From CAZFHP01 sp964519365 (GTDB taxonomy: Bacteria > Babelota > Babeliae > Babelales > RVW-14), in NCBI GenBank assembly GCA_964519365.1, contig CAZFHP010000069.1, positions 1-6,936 of the forward strand: a stretch of 6,936 bases of DNA, in the 5' to 3' direction. Both the position numbers and the translations under genes were made by a program. Position 1 is the stretch's first letter. The number at the start of each line of letters is the position of its first letter. This document shows positions 1 to 6,889 of the stretch, piece by piece. The notes beneath the pieces are model-generated. The model did no database searches. It worked only from the letters and a program-made list of their open reading frames with translations, and was not told the DNA's origin.

Positions 1-2574
1 GTTCTTTTTCTTTTTTTTCTTTTTCTTTTTCTTCTTTTTCTTTTTCTTCTTCTTCTTTTTCTTTTTCTTCTTCTTCTTTTTCTTTTTCTTCTTTTTCTTC
101 TTAGGTTTCTCGCCAGTCTTAAGTTCGTGCTTCCAAGCTTTTACCTTATTCTTCCAGCCCTTAATCTTCTTCTTGCGTTTCTTTGTCTTCTTCTTCTTTT
201 GTGCTTTCTTAATCTTCTTCTCGTGCTTCGCAATCTTAGCTTCAAGCTCTTCTTTTCGTGCTTCGGTAACAGCTTCAGCTTGCGCATCAACGCTATCTTT
301 AACTTCTCCTGCTGCAGCGGCTGCTGCTGGTGAAGCTTCTGCGTCTTCTGGTGTTACTTCAGGAATCATCATATACAAGTTGTCTTTTCTATCCGTTGTA
401 ACAAACGCGCCTAAAGCGTTTACACCAAGGTGAACAAGCCCTTCAACATTAGCATCAGCTGGATCTTTCAGTTGTTCTGCAGCACCAGCTTCAACTTTGT
501 AAAGATACATCTCACTGTCAACAAGCTTACGTGCCCAGAAAATATCAGCTGAGACAGCTGTTATACTGTCTACCGTATCAGTATCAAATACTTCATCAAA
601 ATCACTTGTTTCTGCATTCCACTTGTAAACAAACTTCTCAAGACTTAGAATATAAAGTGAATCATCAGGAGCAACACTTAAATCAATTGTGTCAACTCTG
701 TCTCGACGAACAAGCGGCCGAGGAGTAACACCCGTTGGAACTCCTTCAGCAAAAGTAACCTCATAAGAGTCTTTTACTTCACTGCCAAGTAACCAAATGT
801 TATCGCCACCACTCATGGAAATCTTGGAGAACGTTAACGCTTCATCACCAAGAGGAAGTGCTGTCCATCCAACATGTGACCATGTTCCTGCTGTTTCATC
901 TTGAGCATATTTCGTCCAATAGACCTTCATGTCTTTATTGATAAGACCGGCGGTACCATCAGAAGCAAATGCTATATCAATAACATCACCAATAACATTG
1001 CCATCTACATCTTTCAAGGCAACGAAATTACCTTCAGCATCAACCTCACCAACCGGACTCCAAGGGTTCGCTTCATCAGCACCTGGCAACATAACATATA
1101 CAATGCCACCTGAGATAACCATTGGGAATGGCCCCATAGCAACAGCTTGAGCTTGACCTGTAACTTTCTTAAAGCCTTCTGGTAGCGTTGGCGCACCAAG
1201 TTCTTTAATTTCTGCACCACTGATGGAAATATCATCAAATTCTACTTTATGATTTTTACCACCAAAAGCAACATGCTGTATGTACATAGGGTAAGCTTCA
1301 TCAACCCATTCTGTCAGGACGTTTTCTCCAACAGTTTGACCTAGACCCCATGAAATTTTCTTGTCAGTTTTGTTAAAGTCAAACCAATAGTACTGCCATC
1401 CATCTTCACCTGGGGTAAGAACAGCGGCTGGGTTTCCTAATCCTTCTGTTACATCAGCAGAAGCAGCTGCAACTTCTTCGACTTCTTCGTCTCGACCATG
1501 GCCTTTATAAAGCGTTGAATTCTCGCTGTTAATTACCCAACGATAGTCAACACCTTCTTCTTTAGCCCCAATAACAAACTTATCTTCAACATGAGATACA
1601 GAAGAAACAACAAGGCAAATGCCTTCATCAGCCCGAGCTTTAACAACAATCGAACCATTTCCGACTTCAGCGAATTTCCAGTTTTCTGAGAACTGAAGTT
1701 CACCACTAAAGTCAAGTACGTGGGTAAATTTATCTCCACCAGCTTTATATGGGACATCGTCAACTTCTACTGAACCATCAGCTTCAATAACATTGGGTAA
1801 TTCTTCTAAACGAGCTTTACCAAGGTCATTAAGCTCATCTTCTACTGGTGAAGCAAGCATAAAGACAGTTCTTTTATCTTTAGGCTTGTCTGCATGAGCA
1901 TGAACACGAACTTCTTTGTATTCAGGAATTCGCGCATTTCTTGTTGCCGCAAAAACTCTGCTTCCAGCTCTTTGTGCAATTTCTATACCAACAAAGTGCT
2001 CAGAATCTATTGTCCCTGTAAGCCCCCCTGCTTTACCGGCAGCATCAAGGCTTATAAGTTTAAAATGAGCAGCTTCTGTTTGTGTTGCTGGAAACTCAGG
2101 GAGAGATACTAATACTTCTCCATGTGGCCCACCATCACGATCAGGCTCATGGAACCACAAAACACGGCCGTTTTCACTCATGCCAGCTTCATGCTTCCAA
2201 CCATTTCCTGAAAAGAGCGAAATTATTTTGACCGTATCACCATATTGAATTTCACCTGTTTTTCCTGGCTCTGTTGCTGATTGAATCAAGAAAAAATGTG
2301 ATCCATCTTTAGAGCGACGATCATCAACTTTCATCAACAATTCGTGATGATTGTCTGGCGCTAACGTATTCTTTGCTCTATTATCTGACGTATTGGCTAC
2401 AATATTACGGCTTTGCGCGTGTACCCAAACAGGTGTATTAAACTGCGTTGCTGTAATAACAACCGGCTTATTATACTCTAGAGGCTCTGCACTGATGTTC
2501 AGAAAAAAGAAAACAGACAGCATACTCGAAATAACGCTGCCTAAGAGTAATCGAGAAGTTAGTTTTCTCTTCAT
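1..2574 (-). CDS. Secreted FAMeT-domain / tectonin-like repeat protein with polylysine tail (3' end missing)
   Basis: The frame is open for 858 codons from an ATG at 2574, preceded by AGGAG six bases upstream, and leaves the window without a stop. Residues 1-29 form a signal peptide (basic MKRK, hydrophobic core, likely cleavage after NISA). Residues about 30-245 are beta-rich and may be a trefoil-like fold (GEIQYGDTVKI and a weaker later echo). Residues about 283-455 resemble the farnesoic-acid O-methyltransferase-type domain (Methyltransf_FA): a WKF segment, a YRWVI strand, then WFDF, ISWGLG and a W-x-D-x-x-x-P-x-x-I-x-x-V-x-F ending. Despite its name, that domain is generally regarded as a recognition module. 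Residues about 466-740 hold tectonin-like propeller repeats (IDIAFASDGTAGLINKDMKV, IDLSVAPDDSLYILS). An Ala-rich linker (748-755), a charged helical stretch and a Lys-rich tail follow, with 33 lysines at 825-857. The mature part has one cysteine (C320). I infer a surface or host-contact role; the substrate is unknown. Confidence 0.85.
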   Translation of the reverse strand, partial: MKRKLTSRLLLGSVISSMLSVFFFLNISAEPLEYNKPVVITATQFNTPVWVHAQSRNIVANTSDNRAKNTLAPDNHHELLMKVDDRRSKDGSHFFLIQSATEPGKTGEIQYGDTVKIISLFSGNGWKHEAGMSENGRVLWFHEPDRDGGPHGEVLVSLPEFPATQTEAAHFKLISLDAAGKAGGLTGTIDSEHFVGIEIAQRAGSRVFAATRNARIPEYKEVRVHAHADKPKDKRTVFMLASPVEDELNDLGKARLEELPNVIEADGSVEVDDVPYKAGGDKFTHVLDFSGELQFSENWKFAEVGNGSIVVKARADEGICLVVSSVSHVEDKFVIGAKEEGVDYRWVINSENSTLYKGHGRDEEVEEVAAASADVTEGLGNPAAVLTPGEDGWQYYWFDFNKTDKKISWGLGQTVGENVLTEWVDEAYPMYIQHVAFGGKNHKVEFDDISISGAEIKELGAPTLPEGFKKVTGQAQAVAMGPFPMVISGGIVYVMLPGADEANPWSPVGEVDAEGNFVALKDVDGNVIGDVIDIAFASDGTAGLINKDMKVYWTKYAQDETAGTWSHVGWTALPLGDEALTFSKISMSGGDNIWLLGSEVKDSYEVTFAEGVPTGVTPRPLVRRDRVDTIDLSVAPDDSLYILSLEKFVYKWNAETSDFDEVFDTDTVDSITAVSADIFWARKLVDSEMYLYKVEAGAAEQLKDPADANVEGLVHLGVNALGAFVTTDRKDNLYMMIPEVTPEDAEASPAAAAAAGEVKDSVDAQAEAVTEARKEELEAKIAKHEKKIKKAQKKKKTKKRKKKIKGWKNKVKAWKHELKTGEKPKKKKKKKKKKKKKKKKKKKKKKKKKKKKKKKKKN
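4..102 (-). repeat. 33-codon polylysine tract containing a 21-bp tandem repeat
   Basis: Every codon from 102 down to 4 on the minus strand is AAG or AAA. The AAG/AAA pattern is periodic. Positions 70-90 and 49-69 are identical 21-base units (seven codons, AAG AAA AAG AAA then three AAG), and 28-48 is a third copy differing in one base. This points to growth by slippage or unequal exchange of a 21-base unit. The plus strand is uninterrupted pyrimidine from 2 to 102. The codon before the tract (103-105) is proline; the last visible codon (1-3) is asparagine. Confidence 0.9.
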
Positions 2575-2790
2575 ACCACTCTCCTTTCGTATAGTTTGAA
2601 AAATATTACACTTCTTATACTTTACTTCCTATCACCTACACCCCACCCACTTTTTTCACACATACACCTAAAATATATAGGGTACACAACTTTACGTTAC
2701 TCGAATTTTACTCCTTTCTTACATACTTTTTTAACACATAACGTATCATCTCAAAAACATACAATGCTATGTTCTCATGATAACATTTTT
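2575..2790. other. Intergenic gap between the Ddl fusion and the tectonin-like gene
   Basis: Both flanking genes are read leftward. The only clear signal is the ribosome-binding site of the left gene (AGGAG on the minus strand at 2581-2585). I see no convincing minus-strand -35/-10 pair; TATATATTTT-like stretches near 2668-2680 are possible -10 elements without a good -35. No strong terminator follows the ligase gene. Whether the two genes are cotranscribed cannot be decided from sequence. Confidence 0.5.
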
Positions 2791-5148
2791 TTATGCGGGT
2801 TTGTCAAGAAAAACTTTTCGTGTAAACGTCATATTTTGCGCCTCTTTTTTGCTCCCATCCCGCACACGCTGTTTTGCATGATACGACACACCTAACTCAA
2901 CAATAATGTCAATGAACTGCATCGGTTTTACCCCAACTTCTGCCGCTTGATGAAACAAGCATGTAGCAGGAGTCAAAGCAGGAAGCGTATTAATTTCCAA
3001 AATCACCACACGCTCTTTTCCTGTTGGACTCTCATTTTTGTGTTGGTAAAAACAATCAATACGCACATATCCCTTACACCCAATGAGTATATAAACATCT
3101 TGAAGTGTTTTTTGAATAAACTGCAAAACTTTTTCTGAAAGCGGCGCCGGAGTTAGATTTTTACCCGCTCCTGGCAAAAATTTTTCTTTAATCGAAAGAA
3201 TATCTTCTTGTGCCACAGACTGCGATGGAGGCAATGCAGTCGCTTCATCATTTCCATACACGCCCCCCGTGATCTCCATGCCCCTGACACATTCTTCAAT
3301 AAGAGCTGTATCTTTTCCCACATCAAAAAGCTTTTCTATGCACGCTTTAAGTTCTATTTTGTTTGACGCCCTTTGTACCAAAATACTACACCCATCGTCA
3401 TGGGGCTTAACAATACATGGAAGACCGACGTCTTGAACGATTTCTGTTAAAAAATCATCGCATTCTTTTTGTTTTTGAGCGCTCCCCTGCTTTTTGTGAT
3501 CCTGTCCTGACAATTTTTCCCATAAGCTCTTTTCAAGCAAACGCGCTTTGGGTACGTCAAATCCCTTTGATTTGAGCAATTCGTTTGTTTTGTATTTATC
3601 CTGACATAATGCACTGGTCAAAACGCCTGAACCATTATAGGGTAAGCCAAGCATTTCAAGCGCCCCTTGAACAACACCCCCTTCTCCTTTGCCTCCGTGC
3701 AGGCCAAGAAACACAAAATCACAAACATCTGGCAAATCAGACCATGATATCTGCATATCAGGCGTTATAAGCTTGTTAATCGATCGCGTCGAATTTTTGA
3801 TCAAAATTTTCTGTGAAAGTTTAAACAGCTCCATGTTATCGTTAACAAAAACAGGAATCACGTCATACTTGTTTGGCGCTAATTTATAACATACGTTGCG
3901 GCCCGACTCTAGAGAAATCTCACGTTCATGCGACTCCCCACCCAATAATACAGCAACACGCATTTTCTTTTTTTCTTCTGACATACTTTTAACACCCCCC
4001 TCTTTTTTTGTATTTTTTACTATCGGCGAAATACCATACGCATGTAATTCTCTTTCAATCAAAAAATTAATTAATTGCGCATGACTCATCCCAAACTCTG
4101 CTGCTTGATGAAACAAAAACGTCGCAGGATCCATACCAGTTAGTGAATTTGGATCAATAATAACAACCCGCCCATCTTTTGTTAAAATACCATCAACACG
4201 ACCTATCGTACAAAAGTTTAACGCCCGGCACACCTGCTGGCACACGTTAACAATAGCATCCTGCTCTTTCTTTTTGCACCGGGCCGGCGTTATTTTAAGC
4301 GCCCGCCCAGGCATATACTTTTGTTCATAATCAAAAAGCTCGCTCCCTTTTTCTGTTACTACTTCTGTTATGGGAAACGAAAACCAGCTTTCTAAGCTTT
4401 TTTGTAAACATACACATACAAACTCCATCCCCTCTATTTTTTCTTCGACAATAACATCTTGAGCTTGTCGAGCATCAATCATAGACGCTTTTTTTATCGC
4501 AGGTAATAATTGCTCTACTTCATGTACAACGCTTACTCCTAAACTTGACCCCTCACATGATGGCTTAACAATACATGGCAAAGCAACATGCACTTGCTCT
4601 AATCGCTTGGCCAAAAGCTCGTACGTTATTTCAGGATTATCTATCTCATGCGCTCGCACAACAATACCATTGGGAACAGCAATACTATTGCTTTTTAAGA
4701 TCTCTTTTTGAGTCACTTTGTTCATGCCAAGCGAACTGCCAAACAACTTTGAGCCCAAATACGGGATCCCAAGAACTTCAAGCATGCCCTGCAACGTTCC
4801 ATCTTCTGCATAACGGCCATGAACCGCAACATAGACAAAATCAACATGTTTTTTTAATTCGTCCCATGTAATTTTTTTCGCTTCGTGATCTAAGCGATCA
4901 ATAAAATCTTCTATTTTCCCCCGATGCAAAAAATGCCATGGCAACAAATACAAGTCACCATTATATTTCTGGAAAACAGGAATCACATCATATATTGATG
5001 TATCAATATGATCACAAACCGTCCGACCAGAATTAAACGACACTTCGCGCTCTATAGACTTGCCCCCCATTAAAACCCCTACCCGATATTTATCACACAC
5101 AGATCCGCCAGAATTGCTTGCCTGTTTTTTTACAGTCTTTTTGGTCAT
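2791..5148 (-). CDS. ddl: Tandem-fused D-alanine--D-alanine ligase (two Ddl modules)
   Basis: Ddl joins two D-alanines with ATP in the cytoplasm for the peptidoglycan stem peptide. The protein has 785 residues from the ATG at 5148, about twice the usual Ddl length. Module 1 (about 20-377) has GGKSIEREVS (E33, equivalent to E. coli DdlB Glu15), KPSCEGSSLG (S201, Ser150), QKY (Y278, Tyr216) and RVD (R317, D319), but DPNSLTGMD in place of the usual E-x-N metal motif. Module 2 (about 396-755) has GGESHEREIS (E408), RID (R696, D698) and a normal LEINTLP metal motif (E718, N720). At the Ser150 position it has C587 (KPHDDGCS) and at the Tyr216 position F657 (KEKF). Both modules end in an unusual shared PATxLFHQAAExG, which supports descent by tandem duplication. 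A Lys/Gln-rich insert lies at about 551-565. The ATG at 5148 was chosen because GAG lies 8 bases upstream; an in-frame GTG at 5163 has no visible ribosome-binding site. DdlB equivalences are from memory. Confidence 0.92.
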   Translation of the reverse strand: MTKKTVKKQASNSGGSVCDKYRVGVLMGGKSIEREVSFNSGRTVCDHIDTSIYDVIPVFQKYNGDLYLLPWHFLHRGKIEDFIDRLDHEAKKITWDELKKHVDFVYVAVHGRYAEDGTLQGMLEVLGIPYLGSKLFGSSLGMNKVTQKEILKSNSIAVPNGIVVRAHEIDNPEITYELLAKRLEQVHVALPCIVKPSCEGSSLGVSVVHEVEQLLPAIKKASMIDARQAQDVIVEEKIEGMEFVCVCLQKSLESWFSFPITEVVTEKGSELFDYEQKYMPGRALKITPARCKKKEQDAIVNVCQQVCRALNFCTIGRVDGILTKDGRVVIIDPNSLTGMDPATFLFHQAAEFGMSHAQLINFLIERELHAYGISPIVKNTKKEGGVKSMSEEKKKMRVAVLLGGESHEREISLESGRNVCYKLAPNKYDVIPVFVNDNMELFKLSQKILIKNSTRSINKLITPDMQISWSDLPDVCDFVFLGLHGGKGEGGVVQGALEMLGLPYNGSGVLTSALCQDKYKTNELLKSKGFDVPKARLLEKSLWEKLSGQDHKKQGSAQKQKECDDFLTEIVQDVGLPCIVKPHDDGCSILVQRASNKIELKACIEKLFDVGKDTALIEECVRGMEITGGVYGNDEATALPPSQSVAQEDILSIKEKFLPGAGKNLTPAPLSEKVLQFIQKTLQDVYILIGCKGYVRIDCFYQHKNESPTGKERVVILEINTLPALTPATCLFHQAAEVGVKPMQFIDIIVELGVSYHAKQRVRDGSKKEAQNMTFTRKVFLDKPA
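3982..4009 (-). promoter_or_regulatory. Internal Shine-Dalgarno, ATG and slippery tract at the Ddl-Ddl junction
   Basis: On the minus strand the linker between the modules contains A7 (4009-4003), then GAGGGGGG (4002-3995), then ten bases, then ATG (3984-3982) opening MSEEKKKMRV, just before the first strand of module 2. GAGGGG is a good Shine-Dalgarno sequence at acceptable spacing, so module 2 could also be made alone as a 397-residue protein. In the -1 frame a TAA lies at 3991-3989. The A7 sits as A AAA AAA relative to the codons, a possible -1 slippery heptamer. The elements are seen directly; their use is inferred. Confidence 0.45.
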
Positions 5149-5254
5149 AAGATATACTCGCACTACGTTAAATTTAAAACTAAGGACTCTATGTTATTGC
5201 TTTTCTCATACAGCAAGTATAAACAAAAAAATCTTTTTAGAAAACTACGATGCG

Positions 5255-5282
5255 ATTATATCATCTAACAAAAGATATGCAA
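5255..5282 (-). promoter_or_regulatory. Candidate promoter for the Ddl fusion
   Basis: On the minus strand a perfect TATAAT (5260-5255) lies 16 bases after TTGCAT (5282-5277), which matches the -35 consensus only in its TTG. It would give a leader of about 100 bases before the ATG at 5148. A second TATACT nearer the gene, without a good -35, is an alternative. Confidence 0.4.
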
Positions 5283-5336
5283 AATGCACATATAATTTTC
5301 ATGTGAAAAAAACGCAAGAAAGTCACACAAAAAATA

Positions 5337-5364
5337 TTGACGCCCTCTTTTTATTCTCTACAAT
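5337..5364 (+). promoter_or_regulatory. Sigma70-type promoter for the small exported protein
   Basis: TTGACG (5337-5342) and TACAAT (5359-5364) are separated by 16 bases, each one mismatch from consensus. Transcription would begin near 5371, leaving a leader of about 60 bases before the ATG at 5431. This is the best promoter match in the window. Confidence 0.65.
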
Positions 5365-5430
5365 GAACACATTCGTGTAATAATAATTCTATAACTCTAT
5401 TTTCTTCACCTATTTTAAAGAGGCTCTCTT

Positions 5431-5985
5431 ATGAAAAACATCGTAAAAGCAACAACTTTAGCTGCTGCTATTTTTTTTCTATGTGCTACATCTTATTCGC
5501 ATGCTATGAAGCCTGTTCCTAGAAGTCTATCCGGTCAAATAGAACGCCATAAACCAACTCCAATGACACAAATGCACATTATCATCAAACATTTTATTCC
5601 CATTTTTGCAAACACAATGACTCCTCAAGAAAAAGAAGTATTTCAACAAATGCTTAGAACATGCGAAAAATTTACATGGTCATCTCAACCAAGTAAACCC
5701 AAACTTACACTGTGTTTTTTAAATCGAGAAAACATTCCTCTTTTTTCAATAACCCTACTTACTCACTCTTATGCTTTAACATTTAACCAAAGCCCCACAA
5801 AAGTATCCTCTAGCCCACAAGAATTATATGTAAAAAAGATTTGCACACAACCATCTTATGTAGTTAGGTATTTGCTCATGCAAGCTTTCAGCCAAAGTCT
5901 TGCCCCAAACCAAACATCTGAATCTCATGACGAACTTAAACTGCGTGGCAAAGACGAAAGTGATCACATCTGTCAAAACGATTAA
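5431..5985 (+). CDS. Small exported protein of unknown family
   Basis: This gene encodes 184 residues. AAAGAGG ends 7 bases before the ATG, and a good promoter lies upstream. Residues 1-25 are a clear signal peptide (MKNIVK, hydrophobic TTLAAAIFFLCAT, cleavage after SYSHA). No lipobox is seen, so it is probably a soluble periplasmic or secreted protein. The mature part has four cysteines (C78, C95, C138, C181), enough for two disulfides, and no later membrane segment. Residues about 45-80 look helical, 91-120 look like beta strands (KLTLCFL, LFSITLLTHSYALTF), and 141-156 form another helix. The C-terminal 25 residues are polar and charged, probably disordered. I do not recognise the family and assign no function. 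It stands alone, divergent from the ligase gene and convergent with rpe, with only 12 bases between the stops. Confidence 0.8.
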   Translation: MKNIVKATTLAAAIFFLCATSYSHAMKPVPRSLSGQIERHKPTPMTQMHIIIKHFIPIFANTMTPQEKEVFQQMLRTCEKFTWSSQPSKPKLTLCFLNRENIPLFSITLLTHSYALTFNQSPTKVSSSPQELYVKKICTQPSYVVRYLLMQAFSQSLAPNQTSESHDELKLRGKDESDHICQND

Positions 5986-5997
5986 AAATCAAGTGCT

Positions 5998-6648
5998 TTA
6001 CAAAGATTTATAAAAATCTTGTAACGCTTTAACAAAATCGTTAGAACCAAAAAGAGCCGACGCAACACCAACATAATCAACATGTTTATTTTTTAGCATC
6101 GTAATATTATCTTGGCTAACCCCGCCATCGATGCCAATAACAAACGATAGATTATTCTGTGTTCTATATTCACATAACTCTGTAATCTTCTGGGTAATAT
6201 CGATAAACTTTTGTCCAGAAAAACCTGGCTGAACAGACATAACAAGTACGTCATCGACATACGACAAAACACCGTGTATGGCGCTTACTTCTGTGCCGGG
6301 ATTAATCGCAATACCCACACGAATATCTTTTGCTTTTATTTGATCGATTAAAAATCGTGCATCACTTATGTCGCGCACTGCTTCGATGTGAAAAACAAAA
6401 CTGTCTTTGTTTTTTAAATCAAGACGGGCAAGCCATGTCTCTGGACTGTCGACCATTAAGTGTACATGTAATGGCAATTGCGTCGCTTGCGCAATGGCAT
6501 TGATAAACGCTGGGCCCCACGTAAGATTGGGAACAAAATGATCGTCCATAATATCTAAATGATACCCGTCACAGATAGTATTAAGCTCAGAAATCGTATC
6601 ATGTAAACGTAACAAATCAGACGATATTAACGACGGATAAATTTTCAT
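5998..6648 (-). CDS. rpe: Ribulose-phosphate 3-epimerase
   Basis: Rpe interconverts D-ribulose 5-phosphate and D-xylulose 5-phosphate in the cytoplasmic pentose phosphate pathway. The protein has 216 residues, a normal length for this TIM-barrel family. Visible motifs in order: PSLISSD at the N-terminus, YHLDIMDDHFVPNLTWGP (29-46), HVHLMV (61-66), VMSVQPGFSGQKF (136-148), IGIDGGV (171-177) and the C-terminal VGVASALFG. The metal-binding and catalytic residues of the family are all present: H30, D32, H63 and D174, the two aspartates acting as acid and base. Departures from the usual pattern are D36 for Gly in MDGxFVPN, Q140 for Asn and S144 for Gly in NPGFGGQ, and GID for EVD around the second aspartate. 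AGGAG (6660-6656) lies 7 bases before the ATG, which fixes the start. No convincing promoter is visible upstream. No other pentose phosphate gene is nearby. Confidence 0.95.
   Translation of the reverse strand: MKIYPSLISSDLLRLHDTISELNTICDGYHLDIMDDHFVPNLTWGPAFINAIAQATQLPLHVHLMVDSPETWLARLDLKNKDSFVFHIEAVRDISDARFLIDQIKAKDIRVGIAINPGTEVSAIHGVLSYVDDVLVMSVQPGFSGQKFIDITQKITELCEYRTQNNLSFVIGIDGGVSQDNITMLKNKHVDYVGVASALFGSNDFVKALQDFYKSL
6000..6022. terminator. Weak hairpin at the convergent gene ends
   Basis: ACAA-A-GATTT pairs with AAATCTTGT around a four-base loop, giving a nine-pair stem with one bulged A. It lies inside the last codons of rpe, close to the stop of the plus-strand gene. No T-run directly follows on either strand and the stem is AT-rich, so it is at best a weak bidirectional terminator. 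Nothing better is visible between the two genes. Confidence 0.2.
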
Positions 6649-6754
6649 ACACGGTCTCCTATAATCTTATTAAACTTACATCTCATTAAATCACCCACAG
6701 CTACGGCGAAGACTTGTTGGTAGCCAGAATGAAATTGAATGACGCCTGAGCAAT
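6649..6754. other. Non-coding leader of rpe and left flank of the inverted repeat
   Basis: Apart from the rpe ribosome-binding site I see no gene. The part from about 6690 to 6754 is visibly richer in G and C than the AT-rich 6661-6689 and than the core of the adjoining repeat. It may therefore belong to the repeated element rather than to the rpe leader. Confidence 0.35.
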
Positions 6755-6801
6755 GGGCTACTCTCCTGCGCCCTCCGAAAAACTCCGGGCTTAAGATATT
6801 T
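6755..6801 (+). repeat. Left arm of the inverted repeat
   Basis: Begins GGGCTACTCTCC and ends near CTTAAGATATTT. It is the reverse complement of 6890-6936 at 45 of 47 positions, with mismatches at arm positions 28 and 44. Read on the plus strand, ATG at 6753 opens a 13-codon frame ending in TAA at 6792-6794 (MGYSPAPSEKLRA), too short to call a gene. Confidence 0.9.
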
Positions 6802-6819
6802 TAAATCCAAAAAAGACTT

Positions 6820-6848
6820 TTGATTAATGCATACTTTTTTCTTATGAT
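6820..6848 (+). promoter_or_regulatory. Promoter-like sequence inside the inverted-repeat core
   Basis: TTGATT (6820-6825), 17 bases, then TATGAT (6843-6848) makes a plausible sigma70-type promoter pointing right, through the right arm and out of the window. AT-rich DNA produces such matches often, so this is tentative. Confidence 0.35.
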
Positions 6849-6889
6849 TGCAACATTGAATCATTCTGATAGTTGTATAAATCTTAGAT

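Noticed and set aside
2769..2792. Hairpin ATGTT...AACAT followed by T6 on the plus strand, just beyond the ligase stop
   Set aside because: The stem is short, and the T-run is on the strand where no gene ends; on the minus strand no U-tract follows directly.
2596..2895. Plus-strand open frames in and opposite the ligase and tectonin-like genes (for example at 2596-2895, 4575-4871 and 173-433)
   Set aside because: They lie opposite well-supported minus-strand genes, have low-complexity or shadow-like composition, and lack ribosome-binding sites.
5149..5163. GTG start at 5163 for the Ddl fusion
   Set aside because: It adds only five residues, has no Shine-Dalgarno sequence, and the ATG at 5148 has GAG at suitable spacing. 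It cannot be fully excluded.
5060..5380. Plus-strand frame of 106 codons spanning the divergent promoter region
   Set aside because: It starts within the 5' end of the ligase gene, runs through both promoters, has no ribosome-binding site and its composition looks non-coding.
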